Positions 49,915 to 58,429 of a DNA stretch of 64,000 nt are shown in pieces. Where the stretch lies: the NCBI GenBank assembly GCA_037445635.1, contig JBBIKC010000015.1:1-64000 (forward strand), given 5' to 3'. Numbering within the stretch: the first letter of the stretch is position 1; each line of letters starts with the position of its first letter. The notes beneath the pieces were generated by a model, which did no database searches, had not been told where the DNA came from, and saw only the letters and a program-made list of their open reading frames with translations. The stretch comes from JBFMCC01 sp037445635 (GTDB lineage Bacteria; Chloroflexota; Anaerolineae; Anaerolineales; Villigracilaceae). The position numbers and the translations under genes were made by a program.

Positions 49915-50724
49915 ATGCCCGCCATTGACCTCGCCCGTCTCAAAAAACAAGCCGCCGCGCTGGGCGATCTCTTCGACCAGCCCGCGTCATTCCTGCGCGA
50001 ACTCCACGAGACGCTCGACTTTTACGTCAACCGCACACTGAGGCAGGCGGGGGCCGTCGCACCCGCGTCCGTCCTGCGGACCTATCACACGCCGCCCGTC
50101 ATCCTGCGTCACCTGGAAACGGAACTCGGCCCGCTGGCCGCGGCGCGGCCCGATCAGGCGCTCGACCTGGCCGACAGCCTGTGGGACGAAGGCTGGCTGG
50201 AGATGCGCCTGCTGGCAGCGTTCCTGCTCGGCAAATTGCCGCCGCGCGAGGAACGCCTGCTGGCGCGCCTGACCGCGTGGACCATGCAAATCCGCGACTC
50301 GTCCGTCCGCGCCGCGCTGTTGACCACCAGCCTTGCCCGCCTGCGAAAAGAAACGCCCGAATTGTTCCTCACGCTGGTCGGCGAATGGCTGAATCCCGAA
50401 CGCCATCGCATGTGGCCGAACGGCATCCAGGCACTCATCCCTCTCATCAAGGCCCCAGACTTCCACAACCTGCCGCCCGTGTTCGAGATCATCGAGCCGG
50501 TCGTCGAGGCCGCGCCCGCTCTCATCCAGAACGACCTGGCCGAACTGATCACCGCATTGTATGATGCCTCTCCTACCGAGACCGCCTATTTTCTGAGGCA
50601 GGTGATCGCAAAATCGCAGACCGAGATGACGGCCGTCACCCTGCGCCGCATCTCATCCTCCCTGCCGCCCGACCTGGCCAACAACCTGCGCGAGGTGATA
50701 CGTCCGGCGCGGCGTGTGCGGTAA
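49915..50724 (+). CDS. HEAT-like helical repeat protein (DNA alkylation repair AlkD-like candidate)
   Basis: This 269-residue all-helical protein has repeating helix pairs (ALDLADSLWDEGWLEMRLLAAFLLGKLPPREERLLARLTAWTMQIRDSSVRAALLTTSLARL). This pattern and length recall AlkC/AlkD-type HEAT proteins. The Trp/Asp residues that bind damaged DNA in AlkD cannot be assigned with confidence, so the glycosylase role is a suggestion. It starts 12 bases after an inverted repeat and is followed by a membrane-protein gene 22 bp downstream. Confidence 0.72.
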   Translation: MPAIDLARLKKQAAALGDLFDQPASFLRELHETLDFYVNRTLRQAGAVAPASVLRTYHTPPVILRHLETELGPLAAARPDQALDLADSLWDEGWLEMRLLAAFLLGKLPPREERLLARLTAWTMQIRDSSVRAALLTTSLARLRKETPELFLTLVGEWLNPERHRMWPNGIQALIPLIKAPDFHNLPPVFEIIEPVVEAAPALIQNDLAELITALYDASPTETAYFLRQVIAKSQTEMTAVTLRRISSSLPPDLANNLREVIRPARRVR

Positions 50725-50746
50725 AAATCCTATTCAGGAGGCCGAT

Positions 50747-51253
50747 ATGCTTCTGGTAAATCTTCTTCTCGGCGTTGCATTGCTCATCTGGGGGCGCAAG
50801 TTGTTCTGGCTGTTCGTCGCCGCGGCGGGATTCGTCACAGGCGTGCAGTTCGCGGCGGGGGTACTGCACGGCCCTGAGTGGCTGGGAATCCTCATTGGCA
50901 TCGGGTTTGGACTGGCCGCCGCATTGCTGGCGGTGTTCCTCAAAACGCTGGCCATCGGCCTGGCGGGATTTCTCGCGGGCGGCTCGGTCCTGCTCGGGCT
51001 GACGGGGCTGTTCGGCCTCGATAGCGGAATCCTCTCCTGGGTTATTTACCTGATCGGCGGCATTGGCGGCATCCTCATCGTCAGCGCGTTTTTCGATTGG
51101 GCGTTGATCATCCTGTCGTCGCTGGGCGGCGCGTCGTTGATCACCGGCGCGCTGGATGCAGGCCGCCTCGCGGGTGGGATTCTATTCATCGCACTGACGG
51201 TGGTCGGAATTGCTGTGCAGGCAAGTCAGATGAAGAAAGACAAAAAGGATTAG
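50747..51253 (+). CDS. hypothetical membrane protein, six or more helices
   Basis: This 168-residue, very hydrophobic, Gly/Leu-rich protein begins MLLVNLLLGVALLIWGRKLFWLFVAAAGFVTGVQFA and ends KKDKKD. Its Gly-rich membrane segments resemble DUF4203/TMEM198-type proteins. The start at 50747 is supported by AGGAGG eight bases upstream. No catalytic motif is visible. It lies between the HEAT-repeat gene and the FAD oxidoreductase gene, both on the same strand. Confidence 0.82.
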   Translation: MLLVNLLLGVALLIWGRKLFWLFVAAAGFVTGVQFAAGVLHGPEWLGILIGIGFGLAAALLAVFLKTLAIGLAGFLAGGSVLLGLTGLFGLDSGILSWVIYLIGGIGGILIVSAFFDWALIILSSLGGASLITGALDAGRLAGGILFIALTVVGIAVQASQMKKDKKD

Positions 51254-51299
51254 ACGATTCGGAGAACGTCCGGGGACGTTGGACTCCGGGGAGGATGCC

Positions 51300-52622
51300 A
51301 TGCTCAAAGAACATGTCTACTGGCACGATACGGTCGCGATGCCCGAGGGGGATTCCGCCTCGCCTCTTCCCGACCGAGTGGATGTTGCCGTCATCGGGAG
51401 CGGCTACACAGGGCTGGCCGCCGCGCTCACCCTCGCGAAACGCAACTTGAAAGTTGCAGTACTGGAGGCGGCGGAGATCATCGGCTGGGGCGCGAGTTCG
51501 CGCAACGGCGGCATGGTGCTGACGGGACTCAAACTCCCGATGCAGACTGTCATCAAACGCTATGGCCGCGAATTAGCCAAACGTCTCTTTCAATGCTCGC
51601 TGGATTCGATCGACACGGTCGAAGAGATCGTGCGCGAGGAGAAGATTGACTGCGGCTTTGCGCGCACAGGTCACCTGCTGGCGGCAAACAAACCGAAGCA
51701 TTACGACGCGCTGAAAGACGAAGTGGACTTCATGGCACGTGAGTTCGGGCACAAGGTAAACCTTGTGCCGCCGAACGAGATGCAAAGCGAGATCGGGTCG
51801 CGCGTCTATCCCGGCGCGCTCGTGGACGAGGTCAGCGCGGGGGTGAATCCCGCACAGTTCGTCGCGGGCTTGGCGCGGGCGGCAGAGAAGGCGGGGGCGA
51901 GTCTCCACACGCGGGCGCGGGTCACACGGCTCGAGCGCCCTTCGACTTCGGGCGGAGCCCTCCGCTCAGGGAGCCGCGGGGCGCGCTTCGTCGTCGAGAC
52001 AGAACGCGGCAAATTGGAAGCGGATTCCGTTTTCGTTGCCACGGCGGGATACACGGGAAGCGTCACGAAGTCGCTGCAAAAGAAAATCATTCCCATCGGC
52101 TCGTTCATCATTGCGACGGAGCGTCTGCCCGACAATCTTGCGCGGGAACTCAGCCCGAAGAACCGCATGATCTTCGATTACAAACATTACCTGAATTATT
52201 TTCGCCTGTGGGATAACCGAATGATCTTCGGCGGGCGCGCCGCATTTTTCCCTGAGAACGAAAACACGATTGCTCGAAGCGCCGACATCCTGCGCCGCGA
52301 GATGGCGACGGTGTATCCGCAATTACGCGACGCGAAAATCGAATACGCCTGGGGCGGCACGCTGGACTTCGCCTTCGACATGATGACGCACGTGGGCGAG
52401 GAGGATGGCGTGTTTTACTCGCTCGGTTACGCGGGACACGGCGTGGCAATGGGGACGTATTTGGGCAAGACAGTCGCCGAGGCGATGCTGGCTGGGAATA
52501 TACGCGAACACCCCTTCGCACAATTCGACTTCCCCGCCGCGCCGCTGGGACTCTACGATGGCCGTCCGTGGTTTTTGCCCTTCGCGGGGATGTGGCACAA
52601 GGTTTTGGATTGGGTGGAGTGA
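51300..52622 (+). CDS. FAD-dependent DAO-family oxidoreductase (gamma-glutamylputrescine oxidase-like)
   Basis: This 440-residue flavoprotein has the dinucleotide motif VDVAVIGSGYTGLAAALTLAKRNLKVAVLEA, then GWGASSRNGGMVLTGLKLP and the C-terminal GYAGHGVAMGTYLGKTVAEAMLAG. Related enzymes oxidise amines such as gamma-glutamylputrescine or D-amino acids. An N-terminal YWHDT segment matches PuuB-like proteins. A segment ERPSTSGGALRSGSRGARF (about residues 213-231) is encoded by a dispersed TTCGAC-type repeat placed in frame. GGGGAGG lies five bases before the ATG. Confidence 0.88.
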   Translation: MLKEHVYWHDTVAMPEGDSASPLPDRVDVAVIGSGYTGLAAALTLAKRNLKVAVLEAAEIIGWGASSRNGGMVLTGLKLPMQTVIKRYGRELAKRLFQCSLDSIDTVEEIVREEKIDCGFARTGHLLAANKPKHYDALKDEVDFMAREFGHKVNLVPPNEMQSEIGSRVYPGALVDEVSAGVNPAQFVAGLARAAEKAGASLHTRARVTRLERPSTSGGALRSGSRGARFVVETERGKLEADSVFVATAGYTGSVTKSLQKKIIPIGSFIIATERLPDNLARELSPKNRMIFDYKHYLNYFRLWDNRMIFGGRAAFFPENENTIARSADILRREMATVYPQLRDAKIEYAWGGTLDFAFDMMTHVGEEDGVFYSLGYAGHGVAMGTYLGKTVAEAMLAGNIREHPFAQFDFPAAPLGLYDGRPWFLPFAGMWHKVLDWVE

Positions 52623-52637
52623 GGGAAAGGATGAAGG

Positions 52638-52778
52638 ATGAATTTCGAGTGGCGGACAGGATGGAGGTTGGAAACCTATCCCGAATGGGGACGCGAATAT
52701 ACGAGCGCCAACTCATCCATTCGTTTATTCGAAAATCGTGGATGGTTTTACACGCAATGCTGTTTAGATAGGCCGTGA
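52638..52778 (+). CDS. small hypothetical ORF
   Basis: This 46-codon ORF starts MNFEWRTGWRLETYPEWGREY and ends CCLDRP. It is rich in aromatic residues, and GGATGAAGG repeats precede it instead of a clear ribosome binding site. It may be a genuine small protein, the remnant of a larger gene, or chance. Its stop codon overlaps the palindrome at 52778-52810. No family is recognised. Confidence 0.3.
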   Translation: MNFEWRTGWRLETYPEWGREYTSANSSIRLFENRGWFYTQCCLDRP

Positions 52779-52810
52779 GAAACCAGGTTTCTCCAAGAAA
52801 CCTGGTTTCT
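52778..52810. terminator. AGAAACC...GGTTTCT palindrome acting as possible terminator
   Basis: A perfect 15-bp stem (52778-52792 with 52796-52810) has a 3-base loop and a TTCCC flank. It sits between the oxidoreductase side and the convergent nucleotidyltransferase gene. A related palindrome lies at 32614-32644. Confidence 0.65.
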
Positions 52811-52833
52811 TCCCTTGAAACTGCCAAACCGTT

Positions 52834-53367
52834 TTATTTTCCTTCGTTGTTACCGGGAGGAATTTCCTGCTCCTTCTTCCCGATAAAGATCAAGGATTCA
52901 AGGTCTTCCACATCTTGCGGCGCATACTTCTTTACAACCCCCCGCACCTGCTCTAAATCGGCCTCGGAGGCCAGGCCCAACATGCGCGAAACATCCGCCC
53001 AGTCCTGGGGACGCTGTGCCGCCATTTTTAGAAGGATGAGATAAGGCAAGGCCAGGACGGGATAGCCCGCCGCGTCAATGTTTGGATGCGCAAGGGCTTC
53101 TTTCAACCATTGATCGTTTCCAAAGACTACATCAATTTCAGTTCCATCGGGCGCTGACATAAGGCAACCCGGTATCGCTAATTGGGAAACAAGCTGATAT
53201 CCCGCCGCCCGCAATTGGTTAACCGCAACCTCCCCATCTTTTTCATGGACGAGGATATCCAAATCTTTTGTTGTGCGTTCTGGCATATAAGCGCGGGTGG
53301 CCACGCCGCCAATAATTGCCCATGGAATTCCCGAAAGGATGGGGCGCAAATCAGGCCAGGGATTCAT
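52834..53367 (-). CDS. nucleotidyltransferase-fold protein (AbiEii/MNT-like)
   Basis: This 177-residue protein has the minimal nucleotidyltransferase signature IIGGVATRAYMPERTTKDLDILV (GG-x-A then D-x-D), then DGTEIDVVFGNDQWLKEAL (third Asp) and LPYLILLKMAAQRPQDWADVSRML, the pattern of DUF1814-like toxin-antitoxin or resistance nucleotidyltransferases. GGAG seven bases before the ATG at 53367 supports this start, though the frame continues upstream to 53523 with 52 more residues. These (MSQLHVPAGIAKIAPDGNLTPRQ...) look like an unrelated basic segment. No obvious partner gene is adjacent. Confidence 0.75.
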   Translation of the reverse strand: MNPWPDLRPILSGIPWAIIGGVATRAYMPERTTKDLDILVHEKDGEVAVNQLRAAGYQLVSQLAIPGCLMSAPDGTEIDVVFGNDQWLKEALAHPNIDAAGYPVLALPYLILLKMAAQRPQDWADVSRMLGLASEADLEQVRGVVKKYAPQDVEDLESLIFIGKKEQEIPPGNNEGK

Positions 53368-53578
53368 GGCTGTTCTCCTTCGCATAAAGCCGCGCCCGCT
53401 CCCTGTCCCCGGCTTGACGCGGCGCAGTACCATGTCAATCATAAATCGGCGCAGTTGACGCGGGGTCAGGTTGCCGTCGGGGGCGATCTTTGCAATACCG
53501 GCGGGGACATGCAATTGACTCATGCCGTTATCTTACTATAACTTTGGGAAGCGAGGAACAGCCGCACGCTTATATTAC

Positions 53579-54454
53579 TCAACCTCCCGCCAACGCCAGC
53601 AACTGCGGCGGGACCCAAAACTGTCCCTGTCCCAAAGTGCTGAGCGCCAGCGAGAACAGCAGGATGGCGAGACCGACTCCGATCAGGATGCGGTCTTTCG
53701 TTTTGTAATCCAGTTTCTGCAGCCACGTGCGCGGACCGATGCCGAAGGCGCGCAAGTCCATCGCGTCGATGATGTCCTCGCTGCCGATGATGGCGTGGAT
53801 CGTGACAGGCACCATCAGCGGTCCGAGTTTGCGCACCTGCTGGAATAGTCCGCCGCTGATCTTTTCGAGTTCGTAGCCGCGCGCCCGCTGCGCGTCCATC
53901 GTCAGTTGGAAATCGCGGCTGAAGGTCGGGATGAAGCGCATGGTCAGGTCCATGGCGTAGGCGATCTTGTCGGGCAATCCCAGCCCGCGGAAGGTGACTC
54001 CGTACAGCGCGGGGTTGAGCGTGTACGGAATCAGAATGGTCATGATAGCGATGCTGAAGACGCGCACGAATTGGCTGACCCCGAAGAAGGCGCGTTCGAC
54101 GGTGATGTCGAGGGCGGGCGTCCAGCCGAGGATGGAGAACGACGCTTCGAGCCGTCGAATGAGATGCTCCTGCTCATAGAGTTCCGTCCCGCCGCGGCCC
54201 GTCAGGAAGGTGAAAAAGGCGAAGATGAGGACGAAGCCGACGATGAACAGCACCGCGCGGCGGATTTCATTCCACGTCACAACTGAGGTAAAGAGGACAA
54301 ACAACGCGATGACCGCGAAGAACAGCAGGTAACGCACGTCCCAGAACGCGAGCGTGGAAAAGAGGAAACACGCGTAGAACATCATCCAGGCGCGCGGATC
54401 GAAGGACTGGATGAACGAACGAGCGCGTTCGCGGTAACGCCAGGCGACTAACAT
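53579..54454 (-). CDS. energy-coupling factor transporter transmembrane protein EcfT
   Basis: This 291-residue membrane protein has about five helices and the EcfT coupling region, including KIAYAMDLTMRFIPTFSRDFQLTMDAQRARGYELEKISGGLFQQVRKLGPLMVPVTIHAI (the A-R-A/G motif that inserts into the ATPases). Together with the ATPases and S component it imports vitamins or metal ions. It is the last gene of the ecfA-ecfS-ecfT order on this strand. An 83-bp repeat region lies between it and the S component. Confidence 0.93.
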   Translation of the reverse strand: MLVAWRYRERARSFIQSFDPRAWMMFYACFLFSTLAFWDVRYLLFFAVIALFVLFTSVVTWNEIRRAVLFIVGFVLIFAFFTFLTGRGGTELYEQEHLIRRLEASFSILGWTPALDITVERAFFGVSQFVRVFSIAIMTILIPYTLNPALYGVTFRGLGLPDKIAYAMDLTMRFIPTFSRDFQLTMDAQRARGYELEKISGGLFQQVRKLGPLMVPVTIHAIIGSEDIIDAMDLRAFGIGPRTWLQKLDYKTKDRILIGVGLAILLFSLALSTLGQGQFWVPPQLLALAGG

Positions 54455-54469
54455 ACAGTTTTCAGTGTT

Positions 54470-54537
54470 CAGTAATCAGTCATCAGTGAGCGGGCAGTGA
54501 CCAGATAAACTGATCACTGCCCGCTGATTACTGATAA
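54470..54537. repeat. ACTGATN-type simple repeat and palindrome between ecfS and ecfT
   Basis: On the minus strand, units of ACTGATG/ACTGATT/ACTGAAC occur in series, followed by a palindrome with arms GCGGGCAGTGA and TCACTGCCCGC. The unit type matches the eight-copy array at 29304-29359. Confidence 0.7.
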
Positions 54538-55479
54538 CTATCTTCCCGACTGCCTCTGCACTGCCGCGTAGGCCGCGACGAGCAGCGGAACGAGGATGGC
54601 GGCGAAGATCAGGTTCGGGCCCGCCGCGGGCAGGAACTCGCCCACGATCGCGGCCGCGGGACTGAATCCGTTGATCCAGATGTCGGAGATGGCCGCGAAG
54701 CCAATGCCTAGGATGTTACCGAGCATACCCCAGATGACCGCCTCGCCGACGCTCACGTTCTTCCCAAACGCAAAGCGGACGATCAGCACCAGCACGAAGC
54801 CGATCAGGAGCGCGATGCCCGCCGTCAACGCGATGGGCTGGTCGCCGAAGATGCCCGCCTCGGGCTGGAAGAACATCATGTTCGTCTGATCGCGGTTAAG
54901 GAAATAAACGATCGTGGCCAGCACGGCCAGCGCGCCGCCCACCCACAGCACGGTATCGGTGGCCTTCTTGCGGTCCGCGTACAGCGCGGGCAGGCCGGCG
55001 ATGAAACCGATCAGGCCGTTGCCGATGCTCCACTGCGGCGAGAGGCCAAAGCCCGAGATGGCGTCACCGAACATGTTACCGACCGCGCCCGTGAAGAAGC
55101 CGACGATGGGGCCGAAAGCGTAGCCGAAGAACATCGGGATGGCAATGGCGGGACGGAGCGCCACCTGACTCAGCGAGGGGACGACGAACACGGTGGCATT
55201 GAAGTACCACGAGAACACGGCATACAGCGCCGCGCCGATGGCCATCCACACCACTTCACGCGTGCCCACTTCCCAGGCCTTGTTGTCCTTGCTGAAGTAG
55301 TAAACCACGAAGGCGATCAGCAGGCCAAGGACGACGAATCCAAAACGCAGGCCGAGTGTGGCATTGTCGGTCTGGAAACGCTCGATGCCGAGCATGTTGC
55401 CCAGCACGAAGACCAGGATGGCAAAGACCGCAAAGATCACCACCAGCCAGGTCAAAACGGAAGACAAACGTTTATCCAT
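54538..55479 (-). CDS. ECF transporter substrate-binding S component
   Basis: This 313-residue protein has eight or more hydrophobic segments. The region VVWMAIGAALYAVFSWYFNATVFVVPSLSQVALRPAIAIPMFFGYAFGPIVGFFTGAVGNMFGD resembles the N-terminal and central part of ECF S components. The length is well above the usual 180-200 residues, because extra helices are present at both ends. It lies between ecfA and ecfT genes, so it is probably a group I S component. The ligand cannot be told, and no vitamin riboswitch is seen upstream. Confidence 0.85.
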   Translation of the reverse strand: MDKRLSSVLTWLVVIFAVFAILVFVLGNMLGIERFQTDNATLGLRFGFVVLGLLIAFVVYYFSKDNKAWEVGTREVVWMAIGAALYAVFSWYFNATVFVVPSLSQVALRPAIAIPMFFGYAFGPIVGFFTGAVGNMFGDAISGFGLSPQWSIGNGLIGFIAGLPALYADRKKATDTVLWVGGALAVLATIVYFLNRDQTNMMFFQPEAGIFGDQPIALTAGIALLIGFVLVLIVRFAFGKNVSVGEAVIWGMLGNILGIGFAAISDIWINGFSPAAAIVGEFLPAAGPNLIFAAILVPLLVAAYAAVQRQSGR

Positions 55480-55504
55480 CTCATTCTCCTTTGTGATATT
55501 GTCT

Positions 55505-55582
55505 CGTCATTGCGAGCCGCCGCTGGTCGAGTAGCCGAAGGCGTATCGAGACCAAGGCGGCGAAGCAATCTCAGCAATGACG
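55505..55582. repeat. GTCATTGCGAG-family dispersed repeat between ecfA and ecfS
   Basis: CGTCATTGCGAG (55505-55516) and CAGCAATGACG near 55572-55582 bound a 78-bp element with GGTCGAG...TCGAGACC inside. It belongs to the family also seen at 21267-21337 and within the two MITE-like elements. Confidence 0.7.
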
Positions 55583-55610
55583 GTGGGACCGAAAATTCAG
55601 GCAACAACGA

Positions 55611-57227
55611 TTACACATGCGCCAGCGCCTCGGCCCGCAGGAAGCGTCCCGTCTGCGCGAAGCGGTTCACGTTCAGGGCGAGGAGCGAACTCGGGACGAC
55701 GCGGCAGGCCTCCAATCGAGAAAAGTCGCGCAGGACTTCGTGCGGAGTCCCGTCCGCGACCAGCCGCCCATCCGCAATCAACAGGACGCGGTTGGCATAG
55801 ATCACCGCCAGGTCCACATCGTGCGTGATGAACATCACCGCCTCGAAGCCGGGCAACTGCAATATGGCATCCATGAAATTCATGTAGTTCTGGTAGTCCT
55901 GCCCCGCGGTCGGCTCGTCCATGACGAGAATGCGGGAGCGCATTGCCAGAATGGCCGCGATGCTGACGCGCTTTTGCTGGCCGAACGAAAGCGCCAGCGG
56001 GGGGTCTTGCTCCTTATCGGACAGGTTTACAATTCTCAGCGCCTCTTGCACCTCCTTTTCGATCTCATCCTTCGGGTGTTTGAGATTGGTCGGACCGAAC
56101 GCCAGTTCCTCGCGCACCGTCGGCGCGAACAACATGTGACTCGGACTTTGAAACACGTAACCGAGCGTGCTGGCGATCTCCGCAACGCTCGCGTCCTTCG
56201 TATCCTTCCCGTTCACGAGCACGCGCCCCGATTTAGGCTTGAGCAGGCCAATGGCGTGCTTGACGAAAGTCGTCTTACCCGCGCCGTTCGGGCCCAGCAC
56301 CGCGATCACGTCGCCGCGCTTGATTTCGAGATTGATGCCATGCAGGACTTCGACATCCGACTCGTAGCCGAACGCGACATCCTCGAACCGAACCAGCGCT
56401 TCCTCTCCCGACCCCGCGCGGGCCGCGCCAGGCAGGACGCGAATCTCCGCTGGGGCGGGATCCCGCTTCGCGCGCCCGACGATCTGTTCAGCAGGGAGTT
56501 TCACCTCGTGATAGTTCACCACCCTTGATAACCCGTCCACCTCGCCGAGGTAACGGAGTTCGCCCTCGCCCATGTACATGACGCGCTCGGGCCGAATCCG
56601 CAGCACATCCTCCACGCGATGCTCCACCATCAGCACGGTCATCCCCTCATCCGCGAGGGCGCGGACGGCGTCCAGCGTCTCCGCCGCGGAGGCGGGATCG
56701 AGACTCGCCAGCGGTTCATCCAACAGCAAAATGGACGGCCGCATTGCCAGCACGCCCGCCAACGCAACTTTCTGTTTTTCGCCGCCCGAAAGCAGGAACG
56801 TGTCGCGATCGCGCAGATGCTGAATCTTCAAATGCGCCAGAGACTCGTCCACGCGTTGATAGATTTCCTCGCGCGGCAGGCCGAGGTTTTCCAATCCAAA
56901 GGCCACCTCGTTCAGCACCTTCGTCCCGAGGATTTGCCGTTCGGGGTCCTGCAACACCGTCCCGACCTTTTGCGAGATCGTAGACAGTTTCATCTTCGCC
57001 GTATCTTCGCCGTGGATGAGGACGCGCCCGGTCAACTCTCCCTTGTAACTGCGCGGGATGAGTCCGTTGACACAGCGGATGAGAGTCGTTTTTCCGCATC
57101 CGCTGGCGCCGGCGATCAAAAGGATTTCACCGGCATTGGCCGAAAATGAGATATCACGGATGGCCGCGCCGCTTCGGTCGCGGTAACGAAAGGACAGGTT
57201 TTCTACAACGAGGGGAGTGTCGGTCAT
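55611..57227 (-). CDS. fused energy-coupling factor ATPase (EcfA1-EcfA2)
   Basis: This 538-residue protein has two ABC domains. First half: Walker A IAGASGCGKTTLIRCVNG, signature LSGGEKQKVALAGVLAMRPSILLLDEPLASLD. Second half: Walker A LGPNGAGKTTFVKHAIG, signature LSFGQQKRVSIAAILAMRSRILVMDEPTAGQD, then FITHDVDLAVIYANRVLLIADGRLV. Each half has Q-loop and H-loop residues. Tandem fusion lets one chain replace the usual heterodimer. It is the first gene of the ECF set, and a weak A/T-rich region lies upstream. Confidence 0.95.
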   Translation of the reverse strand: MTDTPLVVENLSFRYRDRSGAAIRDISFSANAGEILLIAGASGCGKTTLIRCVNGLIPRSYKGELTGRVLIHGEDTAKMKLSTISQKVGTVLQDPERQILGTKVLNEVAFGLENLGLPREEIYQRVDESLAHLKIQHLRDRDTFLLSGGEKQKVALAGVLAMRPSILLLDEPLASLDPASAAETLDAVRALADEGMTVLMVEHRVEDVLRIRPERVMYMGEGELRYLGEVDGLSRVVNYHEVKLPAEQIVGRAKRDPAPAEIRVLPGAARAGSGEEALVRFEDVAFGYESDVEVLHGINLEIKRGDVIAVLGPNGAGKTTFVKHAIGLLKPKSGRVLVNGKDTKDASVAEIASTLGYVFQSPSHMLFAPTVREELAFGPTNLKHPKDEIEKEVQEALRIVNLSDKEQDPPLALSFGQQKRVSIAAILAMRSRILVMDEPTAGQDYQNYMNFMDAILQLPGFEAVMFITHDVDLAVIYANRVLLIADGRLVADGTPHEVLRDFSRLEACRVVPSSLLALNVNRFAQTGRFLRAEALAHV

Positions 57228-57330
57228 GATGGGTTAATTGTAACAAAATAATGGCTGTCATGATTATCCGTTGAACTGCGCGCGGCGTCAAGCCAGAAAT
57301 CATGCGCATGCAAAGATTGTCAATGACTAC

Positions 57331-57390
57331 GCTCCAGCCGCCGTCCCCGGCGGGGTTTTACGAGAAAATCTATCGCCGAGGACAGCGCAT
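57331..57390. repeat. CCGCCGTCCCCGGCGG dispersed repeat, copy 2
   Basis: A 23-bp block (57331-57353) is identical to 38334-38356 and is followed by CGCCGAGGAC. It sits in the 212-bp divergent gap between ecfA and the next gene; no other signal was found there. Confidence 0.75.
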
Positions 57391-57439
57391 AGAGTAAAGG
57401 TTTGTCAATCAAACCGGCAAAGCGGAGTAAAATCAGACC

Positions 57440-58378
57440 ATGCGTGTCCTGTTCCTGTTCCTCGACGGGGTCGGCCTGGGGGTGGATGATCCAGAGATCA
57501 ACCCCTTCGTCCGCGCGCACATGCCGCGCCTGCGCGCCCTGCTCGGCGGCAGACCCATGACCGCCTCCGCCGCGCCCTTCGAGTCCGCGCGCGCCTCGCT
57601 CCTGCCCCTGGACGCGAATCTGGGCGTCGAGGGATTGCCGCAATCCGCCACCGGTCAGGCCGTCCTGCTGACCGGGGTCAACATCCCCGCCGAACTCGGC
57701 TACCATTACGGGCCGAAACCCAACCGCGCCGTCGCGAAGTATCTCAACAACGGGAGGACAATCTTCGCCGCACTGCGCGGACAGCAGAAAACCGCCGCCC
57801 TGCTCAACGCCTATCCGCCGCGCTACTTCCACGGCGTCCAGAGCGGCAAGCGGTTGTACTCGTCCATTCCGCTGGCGGTCACGGCGGCGGGATTTCCACT
57901 CTTCACCCAGGAAGATTATTTCGCGGGCCGCGCCCTGGCCGCGGATTTCACCGGTCAAGGCTGGCACGATTTTCTCAAAATCAAAGAAGCGCCGATCTTC
58001 ACCCCCGAAGAGGGCGGGCGCAGGACCGCCGCGCTGGCGCGCGCATACGATTTCTCCCTGTTCGAATACTGGGCCACCGATTACGCCGGTCACAGCCAGG
58101 AGATGGACAGAGCCGTCTCCCTGCTCGAAACCTTCGACGCCGTGCTCGGCGGCCTGGTGGACGAGTGGGACGATCCTTCGACAGGCTCAGGAGGCGGCCT
58201 CATCGTGCTGACCTCCGACCACGGCAACCTCGAGGACCTGTCCACGCGGCGGCACACGTTCAACCCCGTTCCCTGCCTGCTGATCGGAACCCCCGCGTCG
58301 CGCCGGGATTTTGAGGCCGGTCTGCGCGACCTGACCGGCATCGCCCCCGCCATCCTTAGGACAATTGGAGCATCTTGA
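57440..58378 (+). CDS. alkaline-phosphatase-fold metalloenzyme (phosphoglycerate mutase-like)
   Basis: This 312-residue protein begins MRVLFLFLDGVGLGVDDPEINPF (first metal Asp). QSATGQAVLLTGVN holds the likely nucleophile, YWATDYAGHSQEM the central metal ligands, and TSDHGNLEDLSTRRHTFNPVP the last ones. This matches the Pfam Metalloenzyme family, which includes independent phosphoglycerate mutases and phosphopentomutases. The length is shorter than iPGM, so the reaction is open. DDPSTGSGGGLIVL near residue 248 is encoded by a TTCGACAGGCTCAGG-type dispersed repeat inserted in frame. Confidence 0.85.
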   Translation: MRVLFLFLDGVGLGVDDPEINPFVRAHMPRLRALLGGRPMTASAAPFESARASLLPLDANLGVEGLPQSATGQAVLLTGVNIPAELGYHYGPKPNRAVAKYLNNGRTIFAALRGQQKTAALLNAYPPRYFHGVQSGKRLYSSIPLAVTAAGFPLFTQEDYFAGRALAADFTGQGWHDFLKIKEAPIFTPEEGGRRTAALARAYDFSLFEYWATDYAGHSQEMDRAVSLLETFDAVLGGLVDEWDDPSTGSGGGLIVLTSDHGNLEDLSTRRHTFNPVPCLLIGTPASRRDFEAGLRDLTGIAPAILRTIGAS

Positions 58379-58429
58379 ATTTGTACGGAAACCGAGCATA
58401 ATATGTAAAACCAAACCGCGGAGGAGAGT

